Origin: Dryococelus australis | Lineage: Eukaryota; Arthropoda; Insecta; Phasmatodea; Phasmatidae | Length of the DNA stretch: 64,000 nucleotides | Direction: 5' to 3' | NCBI GenBank assembly: GCA_029891345.1 | Contig: CM057009.1 | Span: forward strand, 301,607,466-301,671,465 | Shown here: one piece after another, positions 34,676 through 47,047 of the stretch | Numbering within the stretch: the stretch's first letter is position 1 | How the letters are laid out: the number at the start of each line of letters is the position of its first letter | Made by a program: the position numbers and the translations under genes | Notes under the pieces: generated by a model | The model's database searches: none | Told to the model about the DNA's origin: nothing | What the model saw: only the letters and a program-made list of their open reading frames with translations

Positions 34676-35130
34676 AACTTTTTGTAGTCACTTTTTGCAA
34701 CTGCACTCTAATGCAACTTTTTGTTGTCACTTTTTTGCAGATGCACCCAAATGCAACTTTTGCAGTCACTTTTTGCAGATGCCCCAAATGCAACTTTTTG
34801 TAGTCACTTTTTGTGGTTGCACTCTAACGCAACTTTTTGCAGTCACTTTTTGCGGTTGCGCTCGAATCGGCAGCTGATGTTTTCCTGATGGCTCGTGCAT
34901 TCAATTTGCTGTAGGTTTTATGATGGTTGGGGGCTGCTACCAAACGCAACTTTTTGCAGTCACTTTTTGCGGCTGCAATCTAATGCAACTTTCGCAGTCA
35001 CTTTTTTTGCGGCTGCGCTCGAATCGGCAGCTAATATTTTGGATCAGGAAAACAAACGGTAATTTTTTCTGATGGTTTTCTGATGGTTTAGGCATTCAAT
35101 TTGCTGTTGGTTTTCTGATGGTTGGGGGCT
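34676..35130. repeat. Nested minisatellite
   Basis: Units of about 53 bp built on GCAACTTTTTGCAGTCACTTTTTGC recur from 34676 to about 34860. A larger unit (CTCGAATCGGCAGCTGATGTT through GATGGTTGGGGGCTGC) is then repeated, so 34860-35130 contains two diverged copies of a roughly 170-bp block including more of the small repeats. Confidence 0.85.
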
Positions 35131-36985
35131 GCGCTCGAACCAGCATTTCTATACTACTAATGCAAATGGATTTTTTTGAAGGAATCTGCATTCCGGGGCA
35201 TGCTGAAAGATTATGTTGCACTGAATCTGACAATTTCGTCGAAATATGTTTGCTCGTTCCGGTCATGTGTGAAACAAAATTTAATAAACCAACTCACAGT
35301 AGAGATGGAAAAACAAGGGCCTGTAAAATATAATTAAAGGTTGTATTGTCTGTAAACGAAACCAGAACCGAACCAGGACGAACATTGCAGAAGAGCATTC
35401 AAGAGTGTAGATGATAATATAAAAAAGGTAAGTTGAGAGGAAGAAGAAATGATAACGAAGGGTTCGGGCTGGACACTCGATTCGGTGGATCATCTGCAGT
35501 TGAGAACGAGTGCATACCAAAATCTTACGAATTAATGTGATGTCCTCTTCTTGCCTTCGAAAAAAAAAAATTGCTTAAAAATATTTGTATGTAAAATTTT
35601 GTAAATAGAAATAGAAATATATATATATATATAAATTTTTCTGTGTTTTATTTCTAAGGTACACTTATTTATAAAAATTAAAAAATTTAGTTAATATTCT
35701 TTTATGAAAAAAAAAGATTCTAAGTTCTTACGTACATGCCTAGAGTGTGGTGTTTAGGCCAAGTGGATGTTGAGTAAAGATGAGAAATTTGTCCCTATAT
35801 GAAAATAAAATACTTAAGTCTGGGATAGTCAAAGAATATTATATGTACAACTGAATATTAAAAATAATTCTGGGATAGTCATAAAATATTATATGTACGA
35901 AAATGCGAAAATAAAAAAATGTATACTTAAAATATAATTAAAAATATCTATGATGATATATTTATTAGTTTATTATAATTTCCTTAGCTCTTAAATCCAA
36001 AATGGTGGTCCTGGCTTTGGGTTACATAATTGATATGACATCACGATCATATGGGCCTTGAAAAGATGAGTCCGGTGATATATAACACTTAATACTTATG
36101 CCTTTAATTTTTTTAATTATAAAAATATATTTCAATTTAAAAAGGTAAATTTTTAGATTTCTGGGGTTAAACATCCACACCGGTCCGCTCTCCTGACCCC
36201 CCAGTCCACCTGGGTCTCAAGTCCGCTCTGCCTGCTCTGACTGAATATAGACTTTACTGGGGAGTCATTTTTCGCCAAATTAGAAAGAACTGGAAATTTT
36301 TAAGGAAAAGAGGGAAATTTTAAGTTATTTTTGGGCGAAACCGTACGATTTTGTGTGAAAATGAATGATGTTTGAAAAAAATTCCAACATGGCAGCCGGC
36401 GGCACCTTGGCTCCAGCTCCGTCTCCTGCCTCCTGTTCTATAACAAACTATGCCCTACTACTTTGGTTCAAACTGAAAGAAAGTGTTGAACAATTTATGA
36501 GGTCTTGTATTTAACGTCTTGGCAACGCCTTCAGTTATTCAAACTGGCCAAGTTATATAGATATTTGAATCAATATTCATACATTATTTTGTTAATAATG
36601 ATTTCCTCTCATTAATGTTTTTTTTCTGGAAGTATACTGATATTTTTGGTGCTATGTTATATATTATTATTGTAACCACTGTAGGGCAGTCAATCTATAG
36701 TAACATGGTAAATGCTGTTCGTGGCATATAAGGATGTTTTAATATTGATCTGAATCACGCACCATTTTTGTGTCACAATATTATTGCTGGTTAAGCAGAT
36801 TCTTCCTAAACATCATTGCAGTGTGAACTTTTCTTGTACCTGAATGTAATTCATATATGCTCTGTTTGTCAATCAAATACTTTGAAGTGACTTCTTGAAT
36901 CATAGTTTGTACAATACTGTGCAATAATAAAAATAAAGATTTGATGCAATCCCTATTCATTTATAATGTTTTGTACCGGAATGCT
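35131..36985. other. No gene seen
   Basis: AT-rich. It contains a two-copy direct repeat of TCTGGGATAGTC with ATATTATATGTAC (35820-35900) and a 36290-36400 patch of AGGGAAATTTTAAG-like words similar to the repeats at 46.3-46.7 kb. Confidence 0.45.
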
Positions 36986-37260
36986 CATACCTATAAAAAG
37001 ACAGCGAAAACATCCGGTCGAACCATTCTCACTGACACAAAAACATGGTTTAGAAAGAATGGCATAGCAAATCGTGAGACGTCCAAATTTCCTGCGGTTC
37101 GAAATTGATTTCCTGGGGCATGTTGTAAATACGGCGGGGAGATGGATAAACCCGGAACCAGTACAGGCAGTTGTTGATCTCGTGGCATCACGGAACCACG
37201 AACAATTACAGAAATATTTGGCATCATAGGAAGCCATGACAACTGGCTCGTAACATGTCA
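36986..37260 (+). pseudogene. Ty3/gypsy reverse transcriptase fragment
   Basis: The plus strand reads RFEIDFLGHVVNTAGRWINP then EPVQAVVDL and NHEQLQKYLAS. FLGHVV followed by a Gly and Asn-Pro, then a short helix and LxxYL, is the end of the gypsy reverse transcriptase domain and start of the RNase H junction. Only about 80 codons are left, with a stop before and after. Longer open frames on the opposite strand are shadows. Confidence 0.65.
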
Positions 37261-38099
37261 CGGTCACTTTCGATGAGCTATTGTTTAATGAACTCATTGA
37301 AATGGTTCTTGTTGCTGCTCTTATGTATTATTATTATTAGTCTTGAAGGCTTTCACCTGCATTTATCTTTCTAGGGTGTTATCGGCGATACCACGTAAGG
37401 AAATGTGATAGAACTTTTGTGGGATACAGAGTGTACCTACGCTAAAAACAGTATCAGACATATGTTTAAAAGCATACCCAAGAGCAGTGCATGCTTATCT
37501 CCTGATACAAAATACTCTTGCCACTATCCTTTGGGAAGAAAGCTTCCAAAATTACACCTTTACTGGCACTATCCAAATTAATAATATACCATTGCTTCAC
37601 TGAAAAATAAAAACTATTTCCTTAATTTTTCGAAGAAATCCTGGGAAAACTTATCAAGAGTTGTCCGTAACTCTCGGTAAAATTACGGAAACCGTTTTTT
37701 TTTTTTTTTTTTTTCTTCCAAAAACGGACTATCCTTAAATTTTACCAAAGCGAATTTACGGAACCTTTGCGTGAATTTTCTATTTAGTTTTCTGTACTTC
37801 TAGTTTAAAATAGAAAGATATATAAGAAAAAGTATTTAATTATCGCTATGTGTATGTTCTACTGCGTATAAAAACATACCAAGATAGATGAAATATTTTA
37901 TACTAGAACAAGAATTAAATCCGAGTCAAATGATTGAAAGCGCACGACTCTAGCCCCCCGCTAACGATGCTTGTAGTATAACTTTGATATTTTTAATGGA
38001 GTAACGTAAGTAACTTTGTCAGTTTCTATTCATATTAGTGTATTGTAAGTGTTGCAAAATGCCACAGATGCCTGATACTATTTTTTGAAGTATAGTTCA
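37261..38099. other. No gene seen
   Basis: AT-rich with a T-run at about 37696-37715. Words such as ACGGAAACC and CCGTAA around 37660-37770 resemble those in and near R1 copies, so part of this may be one larger element with R1 copy 3. Confidence 0.4.
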
Positions 38100-38335
38100 T
38101 AGCAGCGTGGATAACCTTAACTGCCGCAGAAACGATAATGTTCTGGTTACAGCGGCGAAGAAATCTTGTGTTCACTCGACATTGTTCGTCTCCGAAACAC
38201 GAAGCTATAGGAAACACGGAGACTTCCCGTATTCGCTATTTACGGACTTAACTCCGTTTTTCGTCGTTACCGATTGCGTTTCCGTATATTTATTGTACAT
38301 TTCCGTAAAAATTTCCGGAAAAATAAGGGAATTCT
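38100..38335 (+). repeat. Dispersed repeat family R1, copy 3
   Basis: Matches copies 1 and 2 in order: CTGGTTACAGCGGCGAAGAA, GTGTTCACTCGACATTGTTCG, GAAGCTATAGGAAACACGGAGA, TTTCCGTAAAAATTTCC. It is the longest of the three copies. Confidence 0.6.
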
Positions 38336-38389
38336 TAACAGTGTATAAATTTCACCAATTCGTGTTACTGTGCTTGGTTTATTAGTGTG

Positions 38390-39410
38390 TCTGTTTCAAT
38401 CAGTCAAACGTATCTGACTGATTCAACAGTCACGTCTGTGAATTTAACTGATGAATCAGTGAAAAAATTCCAGATTTATTTCACTTATTGATTCAGTGAC
38501 ATTTTCCACTGATTCAACAGTGATTTTTTTTTTCACTGTTTACTCAGTGGTTTATTTTCGACTGATGTATCAGTTAAACAGTGTGTTAAAATAGCTGTTA
38601 AAAAAGTTTAAGAATTGCAGTTCAATAATGCGTATCAAGTGAATAAAACAACAACGAATAAACTAATAAAACCAATACAAAATACTATCTAAAATTTGTT
38701 TTGTATTTTTAAACGCCATTTTATGAGGTAATAGGAACGCGCAGCCTTTCATTACGTTTTTAAGTGTTTCATTTCGTTTTCATTTAATCGTCACTGCGCT
38801 CTGTTTGAAGGTTTAAACTGCATATAATGTGATGAACAGAGTGCACTCATATATTAAATTTGTTTTAACATTCCTAACGGTACAAAAAAAAAAAAAAAAA
38901 AAAAAAAAACGAAAAGTAAGAGCATACAATTTAAATCTTCATGATTTCGAAGCGAAAATATGCGACAAATGTTTTCCACCCAATAATTCTTTTATGAAAA
39001 AAAAGATTCTAATTACCATATCTAAGTAAGATATGGTAAGGTAACGGCCTAAAGTCGAAAGGTTTGTTAATTCAATCCCGGCCGCCGCTAATAATTTTTT
39101 ATACTTTTTTTTTTAATTACGGTAATTTGAGAAATACAAAAAGGAAACTATCGTAAATGTGTTTATTTAATGTAATTATTCGACTGAATTCTATAAAAAA
39201 CAATATTTAAATCGCCACTGTGGTCGGCCATCACTTATTCAGTCAGTGTAATAATTTCACGTAACTGATTCAATCAGTGCAATTTTGTCACTCAAGCGAT
39301 CAGGGGTTTTCCACTCGGTCTAAGTGGAGCCATTTTCACCGATTCGAGTAGTTGAATTTCAGTGCGACTCAGTGGTTTCCTCCTACTGGTTCGAATTTAG
39401 AGTGTCAGGA
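38390..39410. mobile_element. Possible non-autonomous element with ACTGA-rich inverted subterminal repeats
   Basis: The left flank (38395-38590) is packed with CACTGATTCAACAGTGA-like words in both orientations, and the right flank (39235-39375) with CAGTCAGTGTAA, ACTGATTCAATCAGTG and similar. The interior has a 27-bp poly-A run (38883-38909) and a tRNA-like AATTCAATCCCGG word near 39070. Clustered subterminal repeats at both ends suggest a hAT-like or similar MITE; exact ends are not resolved. Confidence 0.4.
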
Positions 39411-39565
39411 AAAATGTAGTATAACATTTTACCTTGAGTCTGCGACAAATGCTTTATTAGTTAGATTGAACATCTAAATGCGAGCACAAGTAGCAAAATA
39501 CCCTAATTAAAAAAAAAATTGCGGGGAACTCACAACCGGATATTTTAGATTTTGTTAGGATTATT

Positions 39566-39819
39566 GGGGCCGCGGTGGCCGAGCGGTTAGCGTGCTCGCC
39601 TCCCACCATGGCGAACAAGGTATAAATCCCCGGCCGGGTTACCGGATTTTCGCATGTGGGAGTCGTGCTGGACGATGTCGTTGGTCGGCGGGTCTTCTCG
39701 GGGAACTCCCGTTTCCCCCGCCCTTTCATTCTGGCGGTGCTCCATTCTCACCTCAATAACCCTCATCCGCTCTCAAGACCTCGCTGTCACGAGCCGCCCA
39801 AATATCTTCACTCACTCAC
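39566..39819 (+). mobile_element. tRNA-derived SINE, full-length copy 2
   Basis: It starts GGGGCCGCGGTGGCCGAGCG, where TGGCCGAGCGGTTAG is a near-perfect tRNA-Leu/Ser A-box. The tRNA-unrelated body (CGGATTTTCGCATGTGGGAGTC, CCCGTTTCCCCCGCCC, CTCTCAAGACCTCGCTGTCA) and CTCACTCAC end follow. This is the copy with the best-kept A-box. Confidence 0.88.
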
Positions 39820-39889
39820 GCTTAAGATGATCGAGGAATCGAATGGAAGGATCTCCGCAAGGTTCCAAATTTTCATTCGGAATGTCTAG

Positions 39890-41360
39890 CGACATGTGAG
39901 AAAAATACACTTCACACGGGTTCTGAAGGGAGCGGCTGGCAATGGAGTGGCCACAGACGTGAAACTCTACTCTACCCGCGGGGCGACTGCAACAGATGTT
40001 GCCCCTCAGTAGTGCTGGGAAGAAGGTTCTTCGTGGGCAAGGTCTGTAAAAAGATGAGGTTGGCTCAAGAATGTGTTACTCGGGCGGCGGCCCTCGTGGC
40101 GGACAGTCGGGAACCCGGGTAGCTCAGTTGCTGATGGCTTCCCGCATCCGCTGGGGGCGGCCCAACGACCAAGGCGGAGGATGTTGGGGGTAACCCGGGG
40201 TGCTGAAACATGCGAAGTGTGGCGAACCACTCCACTGCTGGATTCTGCGGGCTGTCAACTGTAGGTGCGTGCGGAATGGAATGGAACAGCATCGGATTGG
40301 ACGCAATTGCGTCAGCCTTCACTCGTGGGCCAGCGGATTCGCCTCCACAACTGGTAGCTCCTGGATGTCTCGCCGAGCGCTGCTCACCTGTGACCGAGGG
40401 AGATTTCGTTGGAGGGGGAGGGGGTGGCTACCCGACGCATTTCTCCCCACCTTCACCCGCAGGGTGGAGCTCCTAATGTCGGCGCAGAAGAGCGAAGATG
40501 GAGTAGGTGCCATGATCGAGCTGCCAGGATTTCTTGCGCCCACGACTGGAAGCTGAAGGACCCTGCCTGATGTCACTGCTGTCGATGTTGCTGTGCGGGT
40601 AGTCAGGCTGCCCGCGCAGGACCATGGATGACAGTTCCACCTCAAGGGAGCATGTGCCTTTAACATGCTCGTCCAAAGCCCCGCCACCTGTCTACTACAT
40701 TCTTCGCTCCAATATTAAACAGCATGGACTCCACACCTGCATCTCCTTTAGCATTTCCAGTAGTGCTCCAACGAGTTTAACTCATTTTCTGTCGGTTAGG
40801 GTTTTACCGTGTCTATGCGGGTTTTACCACACCCCTTCTTAATGTGGCTTTAACTACACTACACTTAGGGAGGTAGCCATGGCCCCAAATTGATGGCCAT
40901 GCCTACCCATTCCCTCTCGGCCACGATGCCCGCCTCCTTTGTATTCGATTCCCTCTCCTTTAAGCGAAAGGGGCTCAGCCCTGAGATGCAATTAGAACCC
41001 GAACCTACCTTCGGACTTACACTTGAGGCTCGGTCTTAGTCGCCAGATATTGGAGTTGTAGCCATGGGGTCTCGGAGGGGTGGAAAAGCGAGCAGTCTTT
41101 ACAGAACATTCCTTTTCCCCTCCCAAGGCTAGCCATGGGGGTTCGTACCCTCCCTCTCCACTTCGTGAAGTCGTGAAACCGGTATTTGTGGACTGTTCCC
41201 CTCCCTTTTCAGCCCTGCGATGATGACACCCGGAACTCTACTGTCCTCACTCAGGCCACAGGGATGCAACATCCGTCGGGCAGGCCGTACCTCGCATTTC
41301 AGACACCTATTCGCCTCACGCGGACATTATCGGTTACGCCGAAATCAGTCAGATAGTTCC
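39890..41360. other. GC-rich block without a credible gene
   Basis: About 1.5 kb of GC-rich sequence in which many frames on both strands are open by composition; none shows a family motif. Repeated short words (TAGCCATGG at 40872, 41061 and 41132; CCCTCTC; TTTTACC) suggest untranslated or transposon-derived sequence. Probably a GC-rich retroelement remnant, unproven. Confidence 0.35.
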
Positions 41361-43077
41361 GCCTGCGTAGTTTACAGATCTGGTAACACAGCATTCGGTC
41401 CAGGCTTCATCACTGGTTTGTTATTAGATCAAATCTGTCAAGACCATGTCAGTAAAAATAACTTCCGATTAGAATCGAAAATATATTAAAAGAGTTTGAA
41501 ATTCAGCTTGACCTAAAATGATTCCGCGAAATTTATGGGCTTTGTCGATTGATTCAATTAAAGTAAATAAAATCTTTAATCATCCACTGGAATATATACC
41601 AAACCTAATACTAGTTTTAATCATTTTGCGAAGAAAAAAAGAACGCAATTTACTTTACAGGGAAATTGACATTTGTTGGCCTATTCGTATTCTATTATTT
41701 AAGGCGCAATAAAATAAAGATTATTTTATAAAGCTTTCTTGTATGTTAAAACTAGCTAGCATTTCTCTCCCCCCCCCCCCAATGATTAATATGAATGAAA
41801 TCATTCGAATATGGAAATATTGACTCTCCGAGTACACTCCAGGCTTGAAACAGTGAGGACTGAGCCAAATAAGTGAAAACAGTGAGAATTGGGCAACTCA
41901 TAATCGTTGCAGATAACTAATTAACATAGTGATTGAATTCCACTTGTTTGTTTGTGATTCCCACTGAGTATCAAGAATTACACTGCTATAAATCACTTAT
42001 TTCGAGTTAAATAACTTGATATCCCGGATAGCTGTAGTTTATCAACTGACTTAAAGAGAATGTTATTTCACTGTTTTGATACCACTGATTCGGACTTGAA
42101 AGTATAGTGTAATCGGATATGTTCTGAAAGATTAATCAAGTGCAAACAAACACACCTTAATATTTTTTTCATGCAGACATGAAAGTATTTCATTACACGC
42201 CGTCACATCGAAACATATGTGGATGAAAATAATTTATAAATATTCTCAATTATATTTTCTTAGCTAGGACATCTTCAAATTCGTATACGTGTGTTTAAAC
42301 TATTGATATTATTTTTGTTGTAATCTTTATACACATGTATGGCTATGCAAATACCGTATTGTATTTGGAACGCATTTGAGGAGTTTTTACAATTGTTTTA
42401 ATATGTTCATTTCCCCCAAGGGAAAGAACTTTTACAATTTGTTCCACGAATATATTTGATTGATTTTCATTATATACATTTTACTGAAAGTACTTCATTA
42501 TAGATTGGGGAGGGGAGGGATGAGTTGGTTAACCTCCCCCCCCCCCCCCCCCCAAGACCAGACCACGCATTACGGGAGCTCGCGGCTGGTGCGAGCTACA
42601 GCACGTGACAGTATGCTAGATGGTTCCTTGCATACACCTGTCTTGTAATACTGGCCAGAAAATGTATATACTCTTTATATATTTGACGGGATACACAAGA
42701 ACAATATTTTTAGTAAAGAGTTTTGTTAAATTTAAATTTTCAGCAACAAGTTAGTTTTTAACGTAATTTAAATTCAACTGAAAATGTGCATTTATGATAT
42801 TCTAACAATAGGGCTATATCTCAAAAACTAGAGAAAAGTAATTTTTTCTTGGTTATATTTTATTTCCTTGCATATAAATAAATGTTAAAATTCAAAAAAC
42901 AAAATTTGGAAACGAATTTTTTTTCAAAATTTGTTGGCCAGTGTAACATAACTATTGTAAATATGACTAGCACACTTACCTACCTACACAAACGAAAGAG
43001 CTGCCGAGGACTGGTAAGTAAGTCTTACTTCAAGAGCTAAGAATTAATTTTTTTGATCCAACTCCCATAAAACAAAC
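41361..43077. other. No gene seen
   Basis: AT-rich. It includes C-runs at 41768-41780 and 42534-42553, and a stretch at 42548-42625 that is inverted relative to 7013-7100 (shared TTACG, GAGCTCGC and TGCGAGCT words). Confidence 0.45.
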
Positions 43078-43448
43078 CAAACAGTACACAAATACTGTTA
43101 AGTCACCCAATACAAACAAGCCAAAGCATAGTACACAAATATTTCATTACACATGGTCCAAACAAACCAGAACATTGTACACTTAAACTACAAGTCATTT
43201 CACACAAACAAACAAAACTATAGTACACAAATCTTGAAAATCGCCTAACACAAACATAACAAAATGTAGTACACAGATACTGTAAGTAATACAATACAAG
43301 CAAACTGGAACACATTACACATGTACTACAAGTCACATAATACAAACATACCAAAACATAGTTCACAGATAGGGTCTGCCACAAGTCACGTATACTTACA
43401 AACCAAAACATAGTACACAAATATTGTAAGTCACCAAATACATGCAAA
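43078..43448. repeat. Minisatellite, unit about 48-50 bp
   Basis: AGTACACAAATACTGTAAGTCA with CAATACAAACAAACCAAAACAT recurs about eight times with moderate divergence. Long minus-strand open frames across it are repeat artefacts. Confidence 0.85.
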
Positions 43449-44189
43449 TAAAACTTATCACAAAGTAAATATTTTTAGGTAAAAAGGGAAGTAATTGCAG
43501 AAATTCATTGTGTTAATTTTAAAGTTCATTTATGAAATAACTGTTACTACATTTATTACGTCAGCCCGCGCTCTGCTGGAGGGGTGGTATCCTGCTGGTG
43601 GTGGGGGAACAGCCCTCGCGGTCGAGCGCTCTTCTGGCAAAGGTCTCAACTAAATATAAATATTTGCGTGGCCGTTTATAAGCAAACTAGCATTCGAATG
43701 TATACGAATGTATATATTTAAACTCGTCATACGATTTTCTTGTCCGCTGTTTTAAAATAAATCCATTTTTTGTCAATTTGAATTTTTATTTATGTTTTAG
43801 AATTATTTAGGAGCTAAGTTATGTAATGGCGGAAATAACAGCAATGTGTTCTTGCTGTAGAAAAAATTTTTTTATACGTTCCGATGATTCTAAGCCGAGC
43901 TATGAGTGCAGCAAAACCATTGTATTCTCCATCCTGCGTGCACTATGAGACTGAGCCTTAACACTTAGAATAAGGTAGTTTAGAAAAAAAAAAAAAGCCA
44001 CTATGTTGGTGTCTGGGGGGTGGAGGGGGGGCGAAGGGTAGAGGCGTGATGTAGGTTGCAGCTCTCCGAGGCAACTTGGAAGCCCTCCCGCGTCTTACTT
44101 GCTGTCCTACACAGGCAGGGTGCTTCGTTTTCCTGTAGGTAGGCTACTGGCCCCCCGTGTTGTGTTCTCATGTCCGCGTAATCTCTTCG
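43449..44189. other. No gene seen; GC-rich patches
   Basis: Contains GC-rich patches at 43560-43640 and 44005-44190 in AT-rich DNA, the second with a GGGGGGTGGAGGGGGGGCG run. Nothing coding recognised before 44190. Confidence 0.4.
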
Positions 44190-44415
44190 ATGCCTGGTAA
44201 AGGACGCGCGGTTGTAGTGTGCGACAGCAGTTTAGATAAGACGGAAAATCATGCGAGTGGATGCACGGAAGAATGAATGGATTGCTAAATGTAGGGGAGG
44301 TGACCAGTTCACGCCAGATACGTCATACATTTGCTCTCAACATTTCGATGAAAATGATTTCGAAAGAAATGAGCTGTTCGGAATAACCGCAAAATATATT
44401 ATGGGGAAAAAATAA
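44190..44415 (+). pseudogene. THAP-domain fragment
   Basis: THAP domains are C2CH zinc fingers of P-element-type transposases and of host regulators. Here MPGKGRAVVVCDSS at 44190 looks like the start. In another frame from 44251 come KNEWIAKCRG, then PDTSYICSQHFDENDFERNE, with the CSxHF pair of zinc ligands and the DFER end of the domain. A frameshift separates them, and a stop ends the frame at 44415. No transposase follows, so it is a lone relic unrelated in position to the P-element at 10.6 kb. Confidence 0.7.
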
Positions 44416-44724
44416 GGCGAAGATAATATGTATTATTGGCCAATAAATTTAAAGTAATTAGGCAACACTTCTGTAAAAAAAAAAATTTGGTTTATATTAT
44501 TATTTTGTTTCACCTGTTGTGCAAATAAGATTGTTGCCATACAACGATGATAATACGTCGACAACGTACAGAATGCAATGACAAAAATTGTCTGAAAAAG
44601 TAAGAAACATTTTTATATCACATCAAAAGAAGACAAACCTTCTTTCTTTGCCAAAATTGCATATTTATTCGCTGTAAAATTCTATAGAAATAATAATTTG
44701 TAATTTAAAATTTATGTGTAGTTG
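44416..44724. other. No gene seen
   Basis: AT-rich joint between the THAP fragment and the integrase fragment. Confidence 0.5.
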
Positions 44725-44905
44725 CTGGAAAACCATTGGTGGATTTTACGCCGAAGAGATCTGGCATAAACGGTTTCCAGACATGTACTTGGTGGAGAAG
44801 GTGCTGAAACGGCGTAAAGGCTGTGTACGTAAGGTGGCTGGGTCACTCGAAGTGTGATAATTTCTGGGTCGACGAGGACATTTTGTCATTACACTCCTGC
44901 TACAA
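44725..44905 (+). pseudogene. Polinton integrase C-terminal fragment (chromodomain-like)
   Basis: Polinton integrases are retrovirus-like and end in a chromodomain-like module. The plus strand reads GGFYAEEIWHKRFPDMYLVE then KVLKRRKG, and after a frameshift AVYVRWLGHS and FWVDEDIL. FYxEE, then hydrophobic VEKVLKRR, then VYVRWLG and W-x-D, is the family's end. The catalytic core is not in the window. It is far from other Polinton genes here and in a different context, so it probably belongs to a third copy. Confidence 0.65.
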
Positions 44906-45059
44906 ATAACATTTAATGTACAACTTACAATTTTTTTTTACTGTAATACATCTATGCTTGTTTTACTGAACCGTTTTTGATTTCTTTCATGTATGTCCCC
45001 TGCCATTGCCTACAGGCTGTTGTGCATGTGCTCGCGGGTATGAACAATGTACTGTCTGT

Positions 45060-45140
45060 ATTGTACTAGGGTGGGTACCAGGTGTCGAACCTGGACCTTC
45101 TGTACGTCTTGGTGACATGTATACTTTTTCATAACTGAGT
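45060..45140 (-). other. tRNA-like sequence (pseudogene or SINE fragment)
   Basis: On the minus strand CCAGGTTCGACACCTGG is a perfect T-arm with a good B-box, preceded by AGAAGGT as in tRNA-Val type sequences. The D-arm and acceptor stem are not convincing. Confidence 0.35.
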
Positions 45141-46299
45141 TTGTTCCGCCTGTATAACTAAAAAAATAAATTGGGTTTGTTCCCTCAGGGTAATATAGTG
45201 TCATGCGTGTTTTTTTCCACCAGTACTGTACCATTTTTTTTTTGTTGTTTTGTGTGTAATTTTTTTCTTGCCAGCACTGTACCATATTTTCTCTCGACAA
45301 ACGTAAACCTTTCTTTTTTTCCCGGCTGGGGGCGCGACATATTATATACTAATTGAACATGCGTCCCACTCGCTGTTGGAACTCGCTGTTGGAAGATATT
45401 AAGAGTGAAATAATTTCTGTGCATTGATAGCTGGCGTGAATACAGTTCCTGGCGTGAAGTCTCCTCTGGAGCACGCTTGCCTCTCTGCGCCTGGCCGGCG
45501 AAGGATGCTGTGGCAGGGTGCTACATTTCCACTCAGGTGTAAAAGCGCCGACTTACAAACTCCTTCCGGCCGGCACGCTCGTCTGCTGGTGCCTCGAGAG
45601 TAGCTAAAATTGCAGTGCTTGGAGTCTACAAGCGCTCTTGCTTCGCTTACGTTCAGCTGCGTTAGTAAAACTTAATTTGTATTTATTTGTGACGGCTCGC
45701 GTCACAAATGTATACCAGCCGTGCATTTTTTCCCCCGGCTTTTACGATGAAACATGTCCTGTGCTGCCATGAAGTTCGCAAGTCTACAAACTGTTTGGTT
45801 TCGCATATACTCGGGGACAAGTTGGTGCGAATGTAGATTTTACCGAAAAAAATATATATGTTTTAGACGCACTTGCAAGTTTAATTTATTTCTCGTTTGT
45901 CATACATTTACAAGTACATTATTTAGGAATTAAAATATTTAATAATGTACCGCGATATTAAAAAAAAAAAAAAATCTCACTTTCGTAACTAATGCATGCA
46001 TGTAGTTAAAACGGATGTTGATTGGGTAAAAACTAAGAATGATAAAATATTATACGAATATTTTTTTTGAGTCTATAAATATGAGTGTTGCTCTGCCGAA
46101 ATCCATATTGGCAGTAAGCGGGAGGGAGACGATGCATGCCCCCGCGAAAAAAGATTTTTAAATAAAAATTGTTTACAACATTTAAAAAATAAAGTGAGAA
46201 CGTACCAATATGACAGTAAAGCGGTTGCGACTAAACCCTAATACACTAGCGCAACCTAGGTGAATTAAACATAACAATTTTTTAAATAATATTTCTTAA
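45141..46299. other. No gene seen
   Basis: Includes a T-rich stretch near 45210-45260, a GC-richer patch at 45420-45660 and a poly-A run near 45960. No motif recognised. Confidence 0.45.
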
Positions 46300-46740
46300 G
46301 GGACATTTAGAGGGGAAAAAAGAGAAATTTCGAGGGTAAAAAATGGAAATTGTTAGGAAAAAACAGCAACACACGTAAATTTTTTTAAGTAAAATTTTTT
46401 AAACGATATTTAAATAACATTTTTGTTAAGGAAAATTTTGAGTGAAAAAAAGGGAAATTTCGAGGAAAAAAGGGGAAATAGCTGCCAGTGTTAAAGACTA
46501 TTTTATAAAGAAATTTTGTAAAGGATTTGTTAATAAAAAATATTTAAAACAAATTTTGAGGAAAAAAGGAAATTTCGAGGAAAAAGGAGAAAAACGGTCG
46601 CCGGGGATTAAGACTTTTTCGTTAGCAAATTTTTTAAAAATTTTTTAAATAAAAATTTTTAAAGGAAATTTTGAGGAAAAAAGGGACATTTTGAACGAAA
46701 ACAGGGAAAATGGCCGCTGGGGTTAAAGACTTTAATAAGG
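46300..46740. repeat. Degenerate AT-rich tandem repeat, unit about 105-120 bp
   Basis: AGGGAAATTTCGAGGAAAAAGG followed by GCCGCYGGGGTTAAAGACTTT recurs at about 46486, 46590 and 46706 with an earlier decayed copy near 46330. The short plus-strand frame at 46442-46648 comes from the repeat. Confidence 0.65.
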
Positions 46741-47047
46741 AGTTTATAAAATAAAATTTTATAAAAATCAATCAGTTAATAATTTTTAAAAAAATTTAAA
46801 CGACTTATAATTTTTTAAATAAATTTTTTATACTTTTTTTTTTAACGATTTTTAAGCGATTTTTCAATTTTTAGACGATATTTTGATTCCGTTTTTTTTT
46901 TCATTTCATTTTATTTTATTTTTAAAAAAGAATTTCGCAATTTTGTTGGTTTTTGGGGTCAGAGATCACTGGGGTCAAGGTCATGGGTCAAAGTTCAAGG
47001 GCAAGGTCAATGACATCCAAGACGGTGACGTAACAATATGGCGGCCT

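Noticed and set aside
36953-37297. 114- and 83-codon minus-strand frames
   Set aside because: Shadows of the gypsy reverse transcriptase fragment on the plus strand.
40006-40842. Several overlapping frames of 60-122 codons on both strands
   Set aside because: GC-rich sequence open in many frames at once; no family motif.
43103-43447. 114-codon Cys/Leu-rich minus-strand frame
   Set aside because: Translation of the 50-bp minisatellite.
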